NCBI GenBank assembly: GCA_027051265.1
Contig: JALTZH010000034.1
Coordinates: 1 to 23,628, forward strand
Length of the DNA stretch: 23,628 nt
Direction of reading: 5' to 3'
Origin: an archaeon
GTDB taxonomy: Archaea; Hydrothermarchaeota; Hydrothermarchaeia; JALTZZ01; JALUTC01
A model generated the notes under the pieces. The model was not told where the DNA came from and ran no database searches. It saw only the letters and a list, made by a program, of their open reading frames with translations. The translations under genes were made by a program, and so were the position numbers. Positions within the stretch are counted from its first letter, which is position 1. Each line of letters begins with the position of its first letter. Below are positions 15,088 to 23,628 of the stretch, in pieces.

Positions 15088-18000
15088 TTAATTTATGTTA
15101 TATTTAATCTCCTTTATAACACTGTTAATATTGTTCTTCCAAGCTTCAGCGGTAAGAAATCTGTTGGCACCTGCGAATATATAGACTGTTTGACTGCCCC
15201 TGAATACGGACTTTTTCTTGATAAACACTTTTCCTTTACTTATGTTAGCTCTTTCTTCAGATGTTGTTATCTCTGTAACAATATCACCTATACCTTCGTA
15301 AGCTTCATGTCCGCCAAGAACGATTATGTAGCGCTTTGTCTTATACTCGCTGAAGTTGCTTGCATTTGTTGGATATACCTTTATTCCGTTTTTCTTAAGC
15401 TTCTCAACAAGCTCTTTAGCTAAGCTTAAATCTATGCTGTTTGCAAGAATCACGACTTCTGGCGAGTATTCTCCACCGGCAGAAGGTGTTGGTACTACCT
15501 GTTTTACCTTACCGCCTATCGCAAAAACGCTTGTATGGTTAACTACAGCATAAACGTAGCCTTTACCGGTTGCAGAATCGTAAAATCTTCCTGCTTCGTA
15601 AACGAACAAGCCACCTCTGTTATCAGGTATCGTTTCGTTTTCATACTCTATAGTGCTTATCCAAGCAGAGCCGTTCCAGTAGAAGAGTGCTAAAGTATTT
15701 GGATCAAGGTTTTCTAACTCTTCCTTTGTGAAATGTATTTTCACGAGTATTTTACTTAAATTTCTTACAGGAGTATTGTTTTTGACTTCAATATATTTAA
15801 CACCTTTATCAGCTTTTCCCAAGCTTGTACTCTTGTTTAAATCTTGATACAGAGAGAAGCTTGTTACAATTGTGGATATATTAAGAGTTGTATTCGTTAA
15901 AGCGCTTACATTTATAACGACGTCACTTGTATTTATTATTATACTCGATGTATTTGCTATTATATTTGTTGCGTTCAATTTAAGAAGCTTTACGATAGTA
16001 ATGGTATATAATGGACTTTTACCAATATTTCCTGCAATATCTATACCATAAGCTCTTATGTTATATCTACCTTCCTCTAAGCTTATATTTTTCTTAAAGA
16101 TTCTTCCTAAGCCTTTTAGTGAGATATTTATTTTTTTCTTGCCTGAAATTTCTATCCAAGCCTTACTAAGGTCTTCATTTGCTATTATTTTTATATAAAT
16201 TTTTTTATCTTTTTCTAAGTAACTTCCATTTATTGGTGAAATCATGCTTATAATTGGTGGTAATTTATCCTCCTGAATTCTCAAAGGTAAGTGATCGACA
16301 TTGTTCGTAATAAGACTATAACTATTATCACAAATACCATCGTCATCACTATCATTACATGTTTCGCTAAAACCAGTACCGTTAGGTGCTGCCCAAAAGT
16401 TTCCACCTATATAAGGTCCGCCTATTACATTTGTACCTGCATGTTTTGTGGTGTTCCAGTAATTTGTATAAATATTTCTATAGAAGCGATAGTTGTTAGA
16501 GTTATTGAAGTAATTGTTAAAAATTGAGTTATTAGCTGATGAATAAATGAATATACCGTATTCTCCACTACTTTTGATTATATTTCCGGATATTTCATTG
16601 TTATGTGAATAATAAAGAAGGATTCCTCTCCTATTGTAAGATATCTCATTGCTCTCTATGATACTATAATGTTCACCACTAAATGCAATTCCGTAATAGT
16701 TATTGCTTGAGATGTTATTGTTGCTGATGTTGTTATAACTTCCTCCTCCAGACAAAATAACGATACCATTGATATCGTTGCGAGTAATTATATTGTTTGA
16801 GATTGTGTTATTGCTTGAAGCTCTGATTTGAATGCCATCTCCGGTGTTATATGAAATATTGTTTGAAATTAATAAATTAAGGTTGCTGGACTCTATATAT
16901 ATACCTGCTGTATTTCCACAGTTGTTAACAACATTATTATCTTCAAAAGTGTTTTTATTACTGTATTTAACAATTACACCGAATCGTCTGTTGTTACTTA
17001 TGTGGTTTTTCGTTATTGTATTGCTATCGGAATATAAGAGATAGAGGCCAGCATTGTTCCAATATCCTAATCGATTGTTATAAGAGAGATTATTATCCGT
17101 TATTGTGTTGTTATTAGAATAGTTTATATATAATCCTTTATATTTATTTGTTGTCACTATGTTATTCTTTATTATATTGTTTGATGAATTCTCAAGCTCT
17201 ATACCGTTATAATCGTTAGAACCTACATAATTGCTTATTATGCTGTTGTTATTAGAATTTAAAAGCTTAATTCCATACTCATTAGAAGTTGCTACAACGT
17301 TTTCTACGCCTCCGTTTTGGGTGTTGTTAAAGTATATTCCGTAGTTCCAATCACTTATCCTTAGATTCTTTATGGTTACATTTGTATTGTCACTAATGTA
17401 TATCCCATAGGTATTTGCCGAATCTATGCCGTCTATCACGTAGCCTCTGCCATCAAAAACAACATTGCTCGTACTGATGTTTATACATACGGTTTCTGTA
17501 CTGTTTATTACACTACCTGTAAGCTGATAGTAACCAGATTCGACTATATTCGTGCAGGAAGATATCTCTTTTCCGATACTGAAGTAAGCTACAACACTTG
17601 AATTTACATTTCCTAAGCTGTCATTAGCATAGATTCTTATCGTATGCCTTCCATCGGTTAGATTAACCGTGTCAACATAGTAACCATTGTTAAGGCTTAA
17701 GGTTATATTAGCTATACCATCTATCTCGGCTATTACTGTATTAACTCCACTCGGATCGCTTGCAGAGATGTTTATTTGAACTACGCGTGAAAGAAGTGTC
17801 GTTCTGTTTAGAGGAGAAATTACGACTATAGTTGGCGGTGTTAAGTCGTTAAGAGCGTATAGCTTTCCGCGGTTTGGCCAGCGTGATGAACCAATGTAAA
17901 TTGTACCATCGCTTCCAATTGCTGGAAAATACAATCCTTCATTAGCAGAAAATACCCACCTGAGAGTTCCGTCAGGATAGAAAGAGTAGAGTTTAGTGGA

Positions 18001-18996
18001 AACTGCGATATAAACGTTTCCTAGCGTATCAACGATTGGGGTTCTGTCGGTATATCTAATTGTGTAGTTCCACTTCACCGTACCGTTTGAATAGAATGCA
18101 TAAAGAGTGTCCCCTAGTGGTATGTAAATTGTGCCATCTTCAGCAACCGCTGGAGTACTGTAAACATCATAATTTTGATTTGTATCTGTATAGTTCCACT
18201 TTATACTTCCATTTTCTGGATAGAGTGCATAAAGTGTGGAATAGCCATTGCTATCTGATGCACCCACATAAATAGTACCGTTCTTTCCTATGGTCACGGA
18301 TTGTTTGGGATTTCCTAGGTTAATGCTCCACTTTTGGGTGCCATTCGGGTAAACAGCGTATAGCTTACCTCCACCGTTTGGATTGTTTGCTGTAATGTAT
18401 ATTATACCATCACTTCCAACCGCTGGTGAGGAACGATCTATCCAGTCTGCTGCTTTGAATCGCCACTTTAGCGTTCCGTTAGGATAGAGAGCATAAATGT
18501 AATCGTCATCACTCCCAAAGTATACTGTTCCATCGCTCGCTATAGCGGGTGAGGAGTCAATATCGTCATTAGTTGTGTACTTCCACTTCAAACTACCGTT
18601 GGGAAATAAAGCGTATAGGTTGTTATCTTTGCTTCCAAAATATATTGTTCCATCACTCGCTATTGCTGGAGAACTCTTTATATAAGGATAATATGAATAC
18701 GTTGTATTAATTGTAAAGCTCCATTTTAAAGTACCATTTGGATAGAAAGCATAGAGTTTTTTACCTCCAGCAATATAAATCGTTCCATCTAAAGCTATTG
18801 CTGGGGAACTTTCTACATCACCTGTTGGATAATTCCACTTAATGTCAGGCTTCGCAGTTCCATTGTATTGACTCTGTCCAGTGTGGTTCAAATCATGCTG
18901 GAACATTGGCCAAGGTGAATTAACAAGTTTGGCATTAGCAATCCCTAACAGAATAATTACAAAAACCAAACCAATGATTAAGAATCTAAATCTCAT
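15088..18996 (-). CDS. Large exported surface protein: PQQ-like beta-propeller plus NosD-like beta-helix
   Basis: A 1302-aa secreted or cell-surface protein. Residues 1-22 are a signal peptide (cleavage after ANA). Residues ~27-383 form seven PQQ-like propeller repeats, each with a YPNGTLKW-like strand (85, 131, 171, 216, 259, 302, 340) and SSPAIASDGTIYFGS. Residues ~387-473 are an Ig-like domain. Residues ~480-905 are a right-handed beta-helix with Asn-rich coils ending in a NosD-type GNFW...DSDDDGICD...DHLPL. A second Ig-like domain follows (~912-985), then a PGF-pre-PGF-like region ending NHTSVFAIGG, and a ~130-aa C-terminal domain (VVILANSIDLSLAKELVEKL...IVLGGHEAYEG). Many N-glycosylation sequons. 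No C-terminal anchor. Its ATG overlaps the stop of the membrane-protein gene. Confidence 0.9.
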   Translation of the reverse strand: MRFRFLIIGLVFVIILLGIANAKLVNSPWPMFQHDLNHTGQSQYNGTAKPDIKWNYPTGDVESSPAIALDGTIYIAGGKKLYAFYPNGTLKWSFTINTTYSYYPYIKSSPAIASDGTIYFGSKDNNLYALFPNGSLKWKYTTNDDIDSSPAIASDGTVYFGSDDDYIYALYPNGTLKWRFKAADWIDRSSPAVGSDGIIYITANNPNGGGKLYAVYPNGTQKWSINLGNPKQSVTIGKNGTIYVGASDSNGYSTLYALYPENGSIKWNYTDTNQNYDVYSTPAVAEDGTIYIPLGDTLYAFYSNGTVKWNYTIRYTDRTPIVDTLGNVYIAVSTKLYSFYPDGTLRWVFSANEGLYFPAIGSDGTIYIGSSRWPNRGKLYALNDLTPPTIVVISPLNRTTLLSRVVQINISASDPSGVNTVIAEIDGIANITLSLNNGYYVDTVNLTDGRHTIRIYANDSLGNVNSSVVAYFSIGKEISSCTNIVESGYYQLTGSVINSTETVCINISTSNVVFDGRGYVIDGIDSANTYGIYISDNTNVTIKNLRISDWNYGIYFNNTQNGGVENVVATSNEYGIKLLNSNNNSIISNYVGSNDYNGIELENSSNNIIKNNIVTTNKYKGLYINYSNNNTITDNNLSYNNRLGYWNNAGLYLLYSDSNTITKNHISNNRRFGVIVKYSNKNTFEDNNVVNNCGNTAGIYIESSNLNLLISNNISYNTGDGIQIRASSNNTISNNIITRNDINGIVILSGGGSYNNISNNNISSNNYYGIAFSGEHYSIIESNEISYNRRGILLYYSHNNEISGNIIKSSGEYGIFIYSSANNSIFNNYFNNSNNYRFYRNIYTNYWNTTKHAGTNVIGGPYIGGNFWAAPNGTGFSETCNDSDDDGICDNSYSLITNNVDHLPLRIQEDKLPPIISMISPINGSYLEKDKKIYIKIIANEDLSKAWIEISGKKKINISLKGLGRIFKKNISLEEGRYNIRAYGIDIAGNIGKSPLYTITIVKLLKLNATNIIANTSSIIINTSDVVINVSALTNTTLNISTIVTSFSLYQDLNKSTSLGKADKGVKYIEVKNNTPVRNLSKILVKIHFTKEELENLDPNTLALFYWNGSAWISTIEYENETIPDNRGGLFVYEAGRFYDSATGKGYVYAVVNHTSVFAIGGKVKQVVPTPSAGGEYSPEVVILANSIDLSLAKELVEKLKKNGIKVYPTNASNFSEYKTKRYIIVLGGHEAYEGIGDIVTEITTSEERANISKGKVFIKKKSVFRGSQTVYIFAGANRFLTAEAWKNNINSVIKEIKYNIN

Positions 18997-19778
18997 TCTT
19001 CTTTACCTCCTGGAGCTTTAACTTTAATTTGGGAACAAATTCCAGTAGAAGTACAAACTTCAATTATACATTCTTTCTCAGGATACCATTTAAAACTTAG
19101 AGGAAGATTTAATAAGGATCGTGGAGGAATTTTAAGTTTCGGTACTTCTATATGTTTATTATTTATATAAATAGCATCAATTTCTGCGATTTTTTCACCT
19201 CTATTTCTTAAGCTAAGCAAGAGCTTACCATTCCTAAACTCAACGTTTTCTATTTCAATTACTTCTTCCTCTCTAGAAACTTGCTGTACAGTTCTTGAAC
19301 CAAAATAGAACCCGACAATTGTAGTTGCCATGGCTATAAAAGCTGATATAATTTCATTTGTTCTCTCGTGTCTTAATAGTATAAGTATAAATAGTAGAAC
19401 AACAAAAGCTATAACGAACGTTCCAGCAATTGCTCTCCGTATCTCTCCTTTATCAAGTTTTAGGTTCGAGATATATCCAAGAGATACAAGGAAAATAAAG
19501 GTTGCAAAAACAGGTAGAATTGTTATAAAGACTTCTTTTTTATCTATATTATATCCTTTTTCCTGAGAAACTTGTTCTGCATTAGCTGTACGGAAAAAAA
19601 GTAGAAACAAAACAAAGAATATAATCGAAAACATTAAAATTTTAGATTTTCTTTTAGATTTTAGCCATGTAATTTCAAAGAGTTTTATTCTAAATAATCC
19701 TCTATACACAACTTCACCATCCAATAAAATCCCACAGAAGAAGATTATAAGTAGCTTCTCTATGCTACTTACAATCAA
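18993..19778 (-). CDS. Multi-helix membrane protein, partner of the surface protein
   Basis: A 261-aa membrane protein from the first ATG. A second ATG (19634, Met49) starts a clean signal-like segment, MFSIIFFVLFLLFFRTANA, and may be the true start, giving 213 aa. Further hydrophobic segments lie at ~84-104, ~117-135 and ~140-158; the last ends in IVGFYFGSRTVQQ, a motif I have seen at the end of membrane bundles in archaeal proteins of unknown role. Residues ~165-255 form a beta-rich soluble domain (ENVEFRNGKLLLSLRNRGEKIAEIDAIYINN...PPRSLLNLPLSFKW) with two cysteines flanking STGI. It is upstream of and coupled to the beta-propeller/beta-helix gene by a 4-bp overlap, so it could anchor that protein. 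No known family function. Confidence 0.75.
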   Translation of the reverse strand: MIVSSIEKLLIIFFCGILLDGEVVYRGLFRIKLFEITWLKSKRKSKILMFSIIFFVLFLLFFRTANAEQVSQEKGYNIDKKEVFITILPVFATFIFLVSLGYISNLKLDKGEIRRAIAGTFVIAFVVLLFILILLRHERTNEIISAFIAMATTIVGFYFGSRTVQQVSREEEVIEIENVEFRNGKLLLSLRNRGEKIAEIDAIYINNKHIEVPKLKIPPRSLLNLPLSFKWYPEKECIIEVCTSTGICSQIKVKAPGGKEE

Positions 19779-19791
19779 CTTCCGTGGGATT
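19728..19791 (-). repeat. 64-nt hairpin overlapping the 5' end of the membrane-protein gene
   Basis: Two 28-nt arms, 19728-19755 and 19764-19791, are reverse complements at 24 of 28 positions around an 8-nt loop (19756-19763). The outer part is AATCCCAC/GTGGGATT and the inner part GTAGC/GCTAC. It covers the first ATG (19778) of the membrane-protein gene and lies just downstream of a likely promoter. It could control translation or be a small palindromic mobile repeat. Confidence 0.85.
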
Positions 19792-19831
19792 ATATAGTTA
19801 CTTTATTTCTAAATATTATTTAAATATTATC

Positions 19832-19840
19832 ATATATAAA
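19832..19840 (-). promoter_or_regulatory. Probable box A of the surface-protein operon
   Basis: The minus strand reads TTTATATAT here, a good archaeal TATA box. Transcription would start near 19808-19812, about 30-35 nt before the first ATG and just before the 64-nt hairpin, so the hairpin would lie at the 5' end of the message. Confidence 0.5.
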
Positions 19841-19993
19841 TGTTTTGTCAATACAAGTTTATTAAAATTAAAATAAAAACTTAGTAATGATTATAAATAA
19901 ACGGGATATAATTATATTACTTCAAGATATATTTATACTGCATATATCAATGCTTATTAAACAGTAACAATGCTACCTATCTATAGAAGAATA

Positions 19994-20791
19994 TTAAATA
20001 TTTAAAAATGATCTAAGAAATTTTGCCTTTTCAACAGCATCTTCATATAGGTTTAAGATTTCATCAGGTTTAAAGCTTCCTCTTCCACCTTTTTGTATTG
20101 CACATATCGTATCGTCTTGTTTTATACCAAAAGTTATTCTTGCATCCATTATTTCTTCTTCCTCATAACATGGATCAAGAACTATATGCTCGCCTATTTT
20201 TGCATAAGTCACTTCCAAAGGATAATTTTTTATGGGTAGACGTTTACTTGTTTTTTCTTCATATATTATTTTGTCGTCTTCTAGCTTAGGAAAACGTGCA
20301 TCCATTAAAGCAGAAACTGCAGCTAAACAACATGCATCTATTAGATTCCCATCGTAATTCAACGTATAAATATCAACGTAAACAAGCCATACTTTTTCTC
20401 CCTCTGTAATACATAATCCTTCTAAATCTAAGACTTCTCCTTCTCTCAAAGCTCTATCAACAACTCTTGAAAGTTCAATACTATTTTCATCAGGTGGTCC
20501 AGGTTCAAAAGCAACAGATGCTAATGGTATGAGTTCAGTATTTATTATCAACGCACCTTCATTAGGTGTATCTGGATATGGAGAACCTATTGATAATTTA
20601 ACTCCAGCTAAAACCTCAGTTTCACCGATTTTAACTAAAGCTGAACCTTCCGCTTTTTTTATAACTCCCTGTTGCACTTCGATACTCCTATATTCGTAAA
20701 ATTTTCTACCATCTACTCTCTTACCTTTTTTAAGTATATCCAATATAAAATTTCTTTTAAGATTAGCTAAAATCTCATCTTTCGGTTTCAT
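19994..20791 (-). CDS. rrp42: Exosome complex subunit Rrp42
   Basis: The non-catalytic RNase PH-like subunit of the archaeal exosome, which pairs with Rrp41 in a hexameric ring for 3'-5' RNA decay and tailing. Motifs are [83 protein letters not shown] and a C-terminal IQKGGRGSF. The frame is open to 20836, but ATG 20791 (MKPKDEIL) gives the usual ~24 residues before RVDGR and reduces the overlap with rrp41 to 17 bp. Last gene of the psmA-SBDS-rrp4-rrp41-rrp42 operon. Confidence 0.95.
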   Translation of the reverse strand: MKPKDEILANLKRNFILDILKKGKRVDGRKFYEYRSIEVQQGVIKKAEGSALVKIGETEVLAGVKLSIGSPYPDTPNEGALIINTELIPLASVAFEPGPPDENSIELSRVVDRALREGEVLDLEGLCITEGEKVWLVYVDIYTLNYDGNLIDACCLAAVSALMDARFPKLEDDKIIYEEKTSKRLPIKNYPLEVTYAKIGEHIVLDPCYEEEEIMDARITFGIKQDDTICAIQKGGRGSFKPDEILNLYEDAVEKAKFLRSFLNI

Positions 20792-21509
20792 AACGTTCAC
20801 CATATCTCTCATACAAAGTTTTCTTCTGTAACTCATACACTTTCATAGCACCAGAGATTGCTAGATCTAAAGCTTTCTTGAATTCATCTTTGGTTAAATT
20901 ACCATCCATTTGTAATAATACAATTTCACCAGTTTTTGGAACTATAGCTACGGGTAGATCTGCCTCACCATAGTTATCTTCAATCTCAAATAAATCTAAA
21001 ACTATTTCTCCATCAACTTTTCCAGCAGCACATGCAGATACGAGATCTTTCATTGGAATACCAGCATCAGCTAATGCTAAACTTGCTGCAACAATACTAG
21101 CACATCTAGTACCACCGTCACTCTGTAACACTTTTATATATACATCTATCACTGTCTGTGGAAATAGGTGTAAAAATATTACGTTTTCTAAGGCTTCTCT
21201 AATAACTTTGCTTAGCTCTATACTTCTTCTATCTGGTCCAGGTTTTTTTCTTTCTTTAACTGAGAACGTTGCCATGCTGTAAATACATCTAAGCATTGCT
21301 TTATCCGGTTTAGCTAGATGTTTGGGATGCAACTCTCTAGGACCATGAACAGCACAGAGTATTTTATTTCCACCCCATTCTAGATATGAGGAACCATCAG
21401 CGTTTTTTAACACGCCTACTCTCATTTTTATTGGTCTTAAATCATATAATCCACGACCATCTAATCTTTTCCCATTTATTATCATTCTTTCAGGCTTTCC
21501 AATCTTCAT
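20775..21509 (-). CDS. rrp41: Exosome complex catalytic subunit Rrp41
   Basis: The 244-aa catalytic RNase PH-like subunit of the exosome, phosphorolysing RNA with Rrp42. It has [35 protein letters not shown], the phosphate-binding arginines in [10 protein letters not shown] (Arg94, Arg95), the core [24 protein letters not shown], and catalytic Asp184 in [10 protein letters not shown]. It starts 9 nt after rrp4 and overlaps rrp42, implying translational coupling and matched amounts of the two ring subunits. Confidence 0.96.
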   Translation of the reverse strand: MKIGKPERMIINGKRLDGRGLYDLRPIKMRVGVLKNADGSSYLEWGGNKILCAVHGPRELHPKHLAKPDKAMLRCIYSMATFSVKERKKPGPDRRSIELSKVIREALENVIFLHLFPQTVIDVYIKVLQSDGGTRCASIVAASLALADAGIPMKDLVSACAAGKVDGEIVLDLFEIEDNYGEADLPVAIVPKTGEIVLLQMDGNLTKDEFKKALDLAISGAMKVYELQKKTLYERYGERYETER

Positions 21510-21517
21510 AAAATCAC

Positions 21518-22186
21518 CTATTTTGGGATTTCTCTTTTTTCAATAATTTCTTTTACTCTATCTGTTAGTCCTGAAGTATGGGCATTCTTAACAATATATT
21601 CTATTATCTTCTCTGCATAAAGGACATCGTCAACATTTCCATTCAACCATATTCTGCCATTTTGTGCTACAATTATTGATATCTTGAGTTTTTCTTTTAA
21701 CATTTTAATCATGGAAGATTTTCTTCCAATTATTCTAGGAACCTTTACTGGAGGAATTTCTATCAATCTACCTTTTTTCAAAATTTTTACTCTTTTATCT
21801 TTAAGTGATAGAACGGCTTTTCTTTCTCTACCAAATTCTTTAACAAGTATGTAAGCAACAGTACCAAGAGGGAGGAGTTTCCTTAAATCTTCTTTAGGTA
21901 AATCGATTGGTCTTAAAAATTCTTCAACTGGTAAAATGCCTATATAAGGAGAGTTTATATCAAATATCCAGTTTGAAAATTCTATATCTTTTACATATCC
22001 TATTATTAGATCACCAGGTTTTGGAATATATTTTCCTGCTAATGGTATTATTTTTTTATAGTTTTGATTTTCCTCTAGTAATCCATATATTGAAGAATAG
22101 TATGAATTATTAATCCTATAAAATAAACCTTGTACCTTAACATTTTTTCCAATAAATTCTCCAGGTATTATTACCTTCCTCTCCAT
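21518..22186 (-). CDS. rrp4: Exosome RNA-binding subunit Rrp4
   Basis: A 222-aa exosome cap protein that binds substrate RNA at the ring entrance. Order: N-terminal domain ([10 protein letters not shown]...[25 protein letters not shown]), an S1 domain (~58-130: [33 protein letters not shown]...[22 protein letters not shown]), and a KH domain (~140-205: [39 protein letters not shown]). Its ATG lies 16 bp inside the end of the SBDS gene, consistent with coupled translation. Confidence 0.95.
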   Translation of the reverse strand: MERKVIIPGEFIGKNVKVQGLFYRINNSYYSSIYGLLEENQNYKKIIPLAGKYIPKPGDLIIGYVKDIEFSNWIFDINSPYIGILPVEEFLRPIDLPKEDLRKLLPLGTVAYILVKEFGRERKAVLSLKDKRVKILKKGRLIEIPPVKVPRIIGRKSSMIKMLKEKLKISIIVAQNGRIWLNGNVDDVLYAEKIIEYIVKNAHTSGLTDRVKEIIEKREIPK

Positions 22187-22893
22187 TTTTCAACACCTTT
22201 ACTCTCCAAAAGTTTACTTTCAACATTACCTCTTGTTGCATTTGAAATTTCGCGTAGAAATTCATCCACAACCCCAGCCGGCACTTCGATCAAAAATAAA
22301 TAATATTCGTTCCTCCATTCATCTTTAATTAGATTACCATAATTTTTTATAATATTATAAACCTTTGCATAATAATTTGCAGGAATTTTACAAGCTATGA
22401 TTTTATACTCTAATTTTATTGGCAGGATGAATCTAATTGCTTTTAAAACGTTAGGAATTTGTTTCTCAGCATCTTTGAACGGATCAATGTTTATCTTCGC
22501 CTCCTCGATCGCTTTCTCGATTCTTTCTGGTGGATGAGGTGTATTTGTTTGAGGATTAATAGCGTATCTTGAAATAATGTAAGCAATTTGTTTCCTTTTA
22601 GCTTTGATCAATTTTCTTCTTTGATCTTTTGTTAATTGAATTTCTCCCTTTTTAATTATTGTTTCAGCAATTTTAACTATGTCCGTAGTTCCGAATGCTT
22701 TTATCAAGCTTTCCTCACTAACTCTAATACCTTTTCTTGCATCTTTAAATACTTCTTCAACAACTAATGCTTTGGTTATGTCTTTTTCTTTTCCTAGTTT
22801 TATATTAAAGGCTACATCGGGATCAACATATATCTCAAATCGCTCTTTTCCGATATCAATTCTTGCTATTACAGCTTTTTCCAGACTAGTCAT
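22171..22893 (-). CDS. SBDS/Sdo1 ribosome maturation protein homologue
   Basis: A 240-aa archaeal homologue of the Shwachman-Bodian-Diamond syndrome protein, which in eukaryotes helps release eIF6/Tif6 from the 60S subunit. The N-terminal FYSH domain includes [48 protein letters not shown] and FGTTD; the middle helical domain contains [43 protein letters not shown]; the C-terminal ferredoxin-like domain follows to ~235. The start overlaps psmA's stop (22890-22893) and the end overlaps rrp4, the standard archaeal arrangement. Confidence 0.95.
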   Translation of the reverse strand: MTSLEKAVIARIDIGKERFEIYVDPDVAFNIKLGKEKDITKALVVEEVFKDARKGIRVSEESLIKAFGTTDIVKIAETIIKKGEIQLTKDQRRKLIKAKRKQIAYIISRYAINPQTNTPHPPERIEKAIEEAKINIDPFKDAEKQIPNVLKAIRFILPIKLEYKIIACKIPANYYAKVYNIIKNYGNLIKDEWRNEYYLFLIEVPAGVVDEFLREISNATRGNVESKLLESKGVEKWRGR

Positions 22894-23627
22894 TCTTTCT
22901 TTTCTTCTTTTATCTTCTTATACATTTCTATATATCTTTTGATTTCATCTTGAGAGAGTTTTTTAAAACCAGAAGGTTCAATTATTGCAATTTCAACGTT
23001 TATTTCAGAAATTTTCCCATCCGTAACTTTATCTAAAGCTTTTAAACCAAGTATTATTGCTTCTTCTTTTGTCATGTTATCCTTGTATTCTTTTTCAAAC
23101 AATTCCATACATGTTTCACGACCTATTCCTATGGCTGTAGCTTTGTACTCGAGTAATGCACCACTGGGATCCGTTTCAAAAAGCCGTGGTGTATCTCCAC
23201 TCACTCCAGCAATTAGTAAAGAAATTCCAAACGGTCTTACACCACCGTGTTGAGTATAAACCTGCTTGTAATCACATATTCTCTTTGCAAGTAATTCTAC
23301 ATCGATCTCCTCGTTATATAGAAGTCTATAAACCTGCGCCTCAATTCTAGCTCTATCAATCAATACTCTACCATCTGCAACTAATCCAGAAGTTACTGCA
23401 CCAATATGATCGTCGATCTGGAATATTTTTTCAATACTTCTAGGTTCTATAAGTTTGGAAGTAACTCTTTTATCAACGATTAATATTACACCATCTTTAA
23501 ATTTTATTCCAATTGAAGTAGTTCCTCTTTTTACAGCTTCTCTAGCATATTCAACCTGATATAATCTTCCTTCTGGACTAAATACTGTTATTGCTCTATC
23601 ATAACCCATCGCAGGAAATGGTTGCAC
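22890..23627 (-). CDS. psmA: Proteasome alpha subunit
   Basis: A 245-aa 20S proteasome alpha-ring subunit. The gating N-terminus and H0 signature [35 protein letters not shown] is unmistakable, and the later [25 protein letters not shown] and C-terminal charged helix fit the family. A GTG at 23627 gives [10 protein letters not shown], a suitable short lead; but the window ends one base further, so an upstream start cannot be ruled out. First visible gene of the operon with the ribosome-maturation and exosome genes. Confidence 0.96.
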   Translation of the reverse strand: MQPFPAMGYDRAITVFSPEGRLYQVEYAREAVKRGTTSIGIKFKDGVILIVDKRVTSKLIEPRSIEKIFQIDDHIGAVTSGLVADGRVLIDRARIEAQVYRLLYNEEIDVELLAKRICDYKQVYTQHGGVRPFGISLLIAGVSGDTPRLFETDPSGALLEYKATAIGIGRETCMELFEKEYKDNMTKEEAIILGLKALDKVTDGKISEINVEIAIIEPSGFKKLSQDEIKRYIEMYKKIKEEKKE

Positions 23628-23628
23628 G

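Noticed and set aside
16270-17360. Repeated AT-rich motifs resembling a short repeat array
   Set aside because: They are degenerate Asn-rich coils of the beta-helix coding sequence, not equal-length repeats with spacers, so not CRISPR.

Overview
The window is chromosomal DNA of an AT-rich archaeon that is probably thermophilic. Protein genes are very AT-rich, while the tRNA and 5S genes are strongly GC-rich. The gene set is archaeal: SRP19, eL33 (L35Ae), DUF61, exosome Rrp4/Rrp41/Rrp42, an SBDS homologue, a proteasome alpha subunit, a GPN GTPase and NadX. I cannot fix the lineage. The 5S sequence and gene set fit a TACK/Thermoproteota-type or related thermophile.

Layout. (1) 1-3586, minus strand: a C/D box guide RNA, tRNA-Val(GAC), SRP19, a HExxH/vWA protein, DUF61, a lipoprotein nuclease with a lamin-tail domain, and an m5C RNA methyltransferase cut by the window edge. 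All are packed head to tail. (2) 3587-4323: AT-rich, mostly non-coding, with a decayed ATPase tail. (3) 4324-6240, minus: fumarase beta subunit, eL33, an unlisted 52-codon cysteine-containing ORF, and AroE. (4) 6288-7225: a DUF3368/UPF0175 toxin-antitoxin pair between two perfect 57-bp direct repeats. Each repeat carries the upstream region and first codons of nadX. (5) 7200-9699, plus: nadX-nadA-nadC, de novo NAD synthesis, with 4-bp overlaps. (6) 9700-9912, minus: 5S rRNA then tRNA-Asp(GTC). (7) 10001-10896, minus: rubrerythrin and superoxide reductase. (8) 11053-13223, plus: pdxT and an isopropylmalate dehydrogenase-family gene, split by a 464-bp element with 13-bp terminal inverted repeats and a 9-bp target duplication. 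The element carries only a coiled-coil/membrane gene. (9) 13227-14158, plus: a 58-aa eight-cysteine ORF overlapping a GPN-loop GTPase. (10) 14159-15087: about 930 bp without an intact gene. (11) 15088-19778, minus: a 1302-aa exported beta-propeller/beta-helix surface protein and a membrane partner, preceded by a 64-nt hairpin. (12) 19994-23627, minus: psmA, SBDS, rrp4, rrp41, rrp42, the classic archaeal protein- and RNA-turnover operon.

The most unusual items are the 464-bp IS6-like mobile cassette without a transposase, the toxin-antitoxin module that duplicated the nadX promoter and start, and the guide RNA fused to tRNA-Val only 5 nt upstream. Two small cysteine-rich genes also sit in tight operon gaps.
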